Assembly (NCBI GenBank): GCA_964370295.1
Contig: CAYJIR010000020.1
Location: forward strand, 1 to 35,161
Length of the DNA: 35,161 nt
Direction: 5' to 3'
Source: JAAYCI01 sp964370295
GTDB taxonomy: Bacteria; Bacillota; Clostridia; Oscillospirales; Ruminococcaceae
The notes below the pieces were generated by a model, which saw only the letters and a program-made list of their open reading frames with translations, was not told the DNA's origin and did not search any database. Made by a program: the position numbers and the translations under genes. Numbering within the stretch: the first letter of the stretch is position 1; each line of letters starts with the position of its first letter. Positions 31,698-35,161 of this stretch are shown here, one piece after another.

Positions 31698-33644
31698 TTA
31701 TCGCTTGGCAGATATCTGCCGCAACATTTGTCTAATATTTCTCTCAGCCTTTTTTCTTCCTGTTTCATCTGCTCCAAAATAGGGCCAAACCACATCTTCA
31801 AATGTTTTTTTAACCGTCACATCCCATTTCAATAACTCTTCGCTTGGATAGTCTTTATCCAAAGGTATGTGATATTTTACATCTTTTTCCGGCAAAGATT
31901 TCTCTTGTTTGTGCGTGAGATATAATGCATGAAATAAGATAGTATTATCCAGTTTTTGGTGGCCCAATTTGCAAATTGGGCCTTTATGCAAATTATTCGC
32001 TTCAAAAATCCAGTATTCATGGCCTGAACTGTCATGACTCGCCGGCTTGTCACTCACGACAGCAGCCAAAAGATAATCTCCTTTTGTTTCGTTCGTTTCT
32101 AGGCAAGCTATGGTGTATAATAGCTCTTTTTTCGAAAAGGTATATCGATCCACTGTTTTAAAATCCTCTTTTTGAATACGCGCAATACAATTCCCCGCTT
32201 CTATTCCACCTTTTTTTAATATTTCGGCCATGGGTACTTTTCGATTTTGCACATCTTTATATGCTTTAATAATTCGCTTTGGTAATAACTCAACATGAAA
32301 CCCCTTAAACATCACAAATAGTTCTTGTTCGTTAAACGGCCGCGTCTGCCGGCCCATGTAGCTATACATATAGGGCCCCCACGTATACTGCTTATCTTGA
32401 ATATATTTTGTATGTATCACTGCTTTTGTTCTCATGCAAATGCAATGCTTGCCAACGGCAGACACATCTAAAACGGGCAAAGTGCCATATCCTACAAGGT
32501 TTTTAGCAAAGCGATTTCCGGCGATATCTCTATCATAACTTCTAATCACTTCCGCTGTATTGGTAGCCGGGGTATGAAGCATGTATAATGTGATAATATC
32601 TATTGGGTTTTCGTATTCGGCCAAAAGGTGAATGCATGGCATCTCTATATCAACTCGCTTTGCTACTACGGTTTTGTTATCTTTTACCAGCTGATGCCTG
32701 TCCACTATGTATAAGGCCGTTTTCACACTTGGCATAGGGGCATTTTTCCATTGATCTAGAATTTCGCTACCGGTTGCAAACGCGGTATCTGCCAAAATGA
32801 TATAATCTTTTGTGAACACCAACTCGTGGATACTTTGCTTAATACAAATATTGCGCCCATCCTCCCCTTTTACCAGCCATGTTTGGAATTTTTCGGCACC
32901 ATTCCATTTCATCAATTTACATGGATGCGCGGCATCTGCTTGTTTGCAACGATAATTTACAAGAAACACCTCTTTTGTGTTTGTGTCTGTATAAAGCGCA
33001 TGTGAGTTATTATATCCTGCAAATAGGCTTCCCATCACTTCGCCTTCTTTCCCTTGCATCATGGGCATCCACTCTTTGCGTGTGCCCAAGGGACTTTGCA
33101 CGCGTAAATTATGACGGCTTACAATCCAGGGCCTATCCACATCACTGGTAACCCCCAGCCTTCCATCAGGCAACATATACAAACCCTCTGCATAAGATGC
33201 CATGCCCAAGCCCGGTGACATCTGCATCACACCAAAATGCTCAAAGCGATGCTTTGTGGCATGAAGTGCCATTTTTAAAATAGCACTTGGATTCCACATT
33301 CTACGGTTCATAAGCGTGGCTTCTCCCTTAGAAAAACATATTTTCACAAGATTGGTATCACCCACCATATAGGCACCAGGGCTACCCAAACATTGGCAAA
33401 GGTACACATTGCCCAATAAATTATTGGGTAGTTTCCCAAACAATATTTTTAGTTTTATGTCACCGTCAACGGTGCTTGTGTTGCATGCACGATAGCAGCT
33501 TGGTACAACAGCGGAAGGTTTACGACTTGCCAGCAGTGCACTGCTAATATTTTTAAGCACCACATAAGCGTTGCGACGCACACGGAGCACAAGACGCAAC
33601 ATGGGATACATGCTTTGATATTTTATGGTTTCTTTATTTCGCAT
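31698..33644 (-). CDS. Divergent carotenoid oxygenase (RPE65)-like protein
   Basis: A 648-residue protein that I place in the carotenoid cleavage oxygenase superfamily. The early GKLPNNLLGNVY (70-81) matches the family's G-x-LP-x-x-L-x-G-x-Y opening. The four iron-ligand histidines appear in the right contexts: H215 in NNSHALYTDTNTKEVF, H273 in SIHELVFTKDYIILAD, H339 in CIHLLAEYEN and H572 in LFHALYLTH. Spacings are 58, 66 and 233, against about 55, 66 and 180 in the cyanobacterial enzyme. These proteins cleave alkenes with O2, surprising in a Clostridia-like genome; the substrate is unknown. There is no signal peptide, but the N-terminal 40 residues are basic and amphipathic. CAGGAG precedes ATG 33644. 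It diverges from the M28 gene. Confidence 0.68.
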   Translation of the reverse strand: MRNKETIKYQSMYPMLRLVLRVRRNAYVVLKNISSALLASRKPSAVVPSCYRACNTSTVDGDIKLKILFGKLPNNLLGNVYLCQCLGSPGAYMVGDTNLVKICFSKGEATLMNRRMWNPSAILKMALHATKHRFEHFGVMQMSPGLGMASYAEGLYMLPDGRLGVTSDVDRPWIVSRHNLRVQSPLGTRKEWMPMMQGKEGEVMGSLFAGYNNSHALYTDTNTKEVFLVNYRCKQADAAHPCKLMKWNGAEKFQTWLVKGEDGRNICIKQSIHELVFTKDYIILADTAFATGSEILDQWKNAPMPSVKTALYIVDRHQLVKDNKTVVAKRVDIEMPCIHLLAEYENPIDIITLYMLHTPATNTAEVIRSYDRDIAGNRFAKNLVGYGTLPVLDVSAVGKHCICMRTKAVIHTKYIQDKQYTWGPYMYSYMGRQTRPFNEQELFVMFKGFHVELLPKRIIKAYKDVQNRKVPMAEILKKGGIEAGNCIARIQKEDFKTVDRYTFSKKELLYTIACLETNETKGDYLLAAVVSDKPASHDSSGHEYWIFEANNLHKGPICKLGHQKLDNTILFHALYLTHKQEKSLPEKDVKYHIPLDKDYPSEELLKWDVTVKKTFEDVVWPYFGADETGRKKAERNIRQMLRQISAKR

Positions 33645-33785
33645 GATACTCTCCTGTTTTCTGTCTAAATACAGCTATCCCATAATATTTTATTGTTTTC
33701 TTGCACCATATAGCTTAACATAGTGTCATGGAGATTTAAGTCGAATCGTAGGTGAAAACAATTTCTAAAACAAAAGGAGCCTTTT

Positions 33786-34712
33786 ATGACACCCTTGTCA
33801 AATACAATTTTGCATGATTATCAAATGCGAAAAACCACTGCTCAAAAATCGGCCTTTATTCAGCTTATGCAAAGCAATTTCCCAGACATACATGTGGAGG
33901 AAGACGGCCGATTTTTGCGCACGCGCAACCTAATTTTAGGCGATATAAACCAAGCAAATTATGTTTTTTCTGCCCACTACGACACCTGCGCCGAACTTCC
34001 CTTCCCCAACTTTATTGCGCCGCAAAACTTTCTTCTTCTTATCGTACAAATTCTTTCTATCTCCTTTCTATTCACACTATTATCTTTTCTTTTGTCTTAT
34101 CTCGGTCTACCCTTAATGTTTATAAGTTTGAGTATTTTCTTGCTTGTTTTTCTTTTACAACTTTGGATGCTATTTGGCAAAGCCAATCCCCACACTTGTA
34201 ACGACAACACCTCGGGTGTACTCACATTATGTGAAGCTTTCCAAATGCTTAATGAAGAAGAGAAAAAGCGAATCGCTTTCGTTTTTTTTGACCATGAAGA
34301 ACTGGGTCTTATAGGCTCTCATCGTTTTTTAACACAATATTCCAAGGCCATGAAAAATAAACTTTTACTTAATTTCGACTGTGTTTCAGATGGTGAGCAT
34401 ATTTTACTTTGCCTAAACAAAAGCGCTCGAAAAAACCATGAAGCCGATTTAAAGTCTGCTTTTGAACAACACTATGGAAAACAATTGATTTTCAGCTCTA
34501 CGCGCTCCACCTTTTATCCATCTGACCATATTATTTTTCCGATAAATGCAGCGGTTGCAACTTTAAACAAAAAGCCGCTTATTGGGCTTTATCTAAGCCG
34601 CATACATACAAAACATGACACTGTTTTTCAGGAAGAAAATATCATTCTATTGGCTACAGCCTGTAAAAAACTTGCCCTACTATCACAAACACAAAAAATC
34701 ACGCCACAGTAG
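33786..34712 (+). CDS. M28 family metallopeptidase with inserted membrane helices
   Basis: A 308-residue zinc peptidase. All di-zinc positions are present: H64 and D66 in SAHYDT, D140 in CNDNTSGV, E171/E172 in FDHEELGLIGS, D198 in FDCVSDG and H274 in RIHTKHDT. Between the first and second motifs (residues ~80-131) two hydrophobic stretches form a helical hairpin that should anchor the enzyme in the membrane. It is likely an aminopeptidase; the substrate is not known. AAAGGAG lies shortly before ATG 33786. The gene diverges from the carotenoid-oxygenase-like gene across 141 bases. Confidence 0.88.
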   Translation: MTPLSNTILHDYQMRKTTAQKSAFIQLMQSNFPDIHVEEDGRFLRTRNLILGDINQANYVFSAHYDTCAELPFPNFIAPQNFLLLIVQILSISFLFTLLSFLLSYLGLPLMFISLSIFLLVFLLQLWMLFGKANPHTCNDNTSGVLTLCEAFQMLNEEEKKRIAFVFFDHEELGLIGSHRFLTQYSKAMKNKLLLNFDCVSDGEHILLCLNKSARKNHEADLKSAFEQHYGKQLIFSSTRSTFYPSDHIIFPINAAVATLNKKPLIGLYLSRIHTKHDTVFQEENIILLATACKKLALLSQTQKITPQ

Positions 34713-34938
34713 TGCGGTCCATCCTCTTCTATTTATCCTAGCGTTATCAAAATCCAAGTATTTACTTAGGAAAACGCGAAACATGGCAATACAACGAACT
34801 TCAGTATGTAATTTTGTATTTTTTTGTGTAAAAACATGGTGCAATTTTGACTAAAATGTGTTATACTTTTTTTAATATCTACCCTATATAATATCAATGT
34901 TTCAATTTGATTGATAAAATGGATGAGGAGGTTCTGTT

Positions 34939-35161
34939 ATGTCAATTTGTAGCAATTGTCAAAGTTCTAACCCTGATGGTTCTAAATTTTGCGAAAACTG
35001 TGGAAGACCAATGGAAATGTCGCCTATTGGCACACCACCACCTGCGGCTCCTATGACCGGGGCAACCCCACCGCCCGCAAGCGGTTCTTTTGGCGCACCG
35101 GCGGCTCCTGTGGCCGGGGCAACCCCACCGCCCGCAAGCGGTTCTTTTGGCGCACCGGCAG
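34939..35161 (+). CDS. Zinc-ribbon protein with Ala/Pro/Gly repeats, cut by window end
   Basis: Only the first 74 codons are visible. The start MSICSNCQSSNPDGSKFCENCG is a zinc ribbon with two CxxC pairs (C4/C7 and C18/C21). A low-complexity region of 19-residue repeats (AAPMTGATPPPASGSFGAP) follows. Proteins with this layout usually continue into membrane helices or a further domain, but that part is outside the window. GAGGAGG at 34925-34931 is seven bases before the ATG. An AT-rich stretch with TATAAT at 34887-34892 lies upstream, but I see no matching -35. In the gap 34713-34938 nothing else is recognisable. Confidence 0.85.
   Translation, partial: MSICSNCQSSNPDGSKFCENCGRPMEMSPIGTPPPAAPMTGATPPPASGSFGAPAAPVAGATPPPASGSFGAPA
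35044..35161 (+). repeat. 57-bp tandem repeats
   Basis: Unit one is 35044-35100 and unit two 35101-35157; a third begins at 35158. The two full units differ at only two bases (ATGACC versus GTGGCC), so the expansion is recent. The true repeat number cannot be seen. Confidence 0.9.

Noticed and set aside
31707..31720. Perfect 14-bp palindrome GGCAGATATCTGCC as an operator
   Set aside because: It lies inside the 3' end of the carotenoid-oxygenase-like coding sequence and is explained by codons.

Overview
The window looks like chromosomal DNA of an anaerobic-type Bacillota bacterium, most likely class Clostridia. The evidence is strong GGAGG-type ribosome binding sites, clean TTGACA-17-TATAAT style promoters, moderate-to-low GC, a SAM-I (S-box) riboswitch in front of metK, and families typical of Clostridia (TIGR04076, DUF5685, a Gx-type transporter, DUF4358 and DUF6506 proteins, a Card1-like DUF1887 nuclease). 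No phage, conjugative or CRISPR module is visible. Gene density is high, with both strands used in short operons.

Layout. 1-448 has no gene I can defend. 449-3851 (+): a TIGR04076 protein, a DUF975/CmpB-type membrane fusion and a membrane metallophosphoesterase, closed by a strong terminator. 3917-4173 is a MITE-like element. 4193-8995 (-): the unit metK-recD2-comFC-PPOX behind a SAM riboswitch. 9014-10333 (-): lysA with its own promoter. 10436-14323 (+): a DUF5685 protein, a J-like protein with a broken HPD motif, a small membrane protein and glmS. 14383-14637 is a second, inverted copy of the MITE-like element, followed by a tRNA-Val(CAC) gene on the minus strand. 14916-17771 is a divergent flavinylation cluster: a Gx transporter and ApbE leftward, an FMN-binding lipoprotein and a DUF4358 lipoprotein rightward. 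17900-21872 (+): an MBOAT O-acyltransferase, its DHHW/AlgJ-like partner and a MATE transporter. 21841-25735 (-): a Card1-like CARF nuclease, an NlpC/P60 protein that has lost its catalytic residues, a YjjG-type HAD phosphatase and an alpha/beta hydrolase. 25752-29609: an RluA pseudouridine synthase, a small EamA/SMR transporter, a duplicated DUF6506 protein and a B12-type radical SAM enzyme. 29688-33644 (-): a membrane diguanylate cyclase and a divergent carotenoid-oxygenase-like protein. 33786-35161 (+): a membrane-anchored M28 peptidase and the start of a zinc-ribbon protein with 57-bp tandem repeats, cut by the window end.

How the parts work together. ApbE would attach FMN to the neighbouring lipoprotein on the outside of the membrane. 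MBOAT and DHHW would O-acetylate an extracellular polymer. The SAM riboswitch could place recD2 and comFC under methionine/SAM control. Most worth a second look: (1) the four-histidine RPE65/carotenoid-oxygenase-like protein at 31698-33644, unexpected in a Clostridia-like genome; (2) the two 255-257 bp inverted-repeat elements, each with a 4-bp target duplication and both in convergent intergenic gaps; (3) the stand-alone Card1-like nuclease operon, which carries an NlpC/P60 pseudoenzyme; (4) the J-like protein with DVD in place of HPD.
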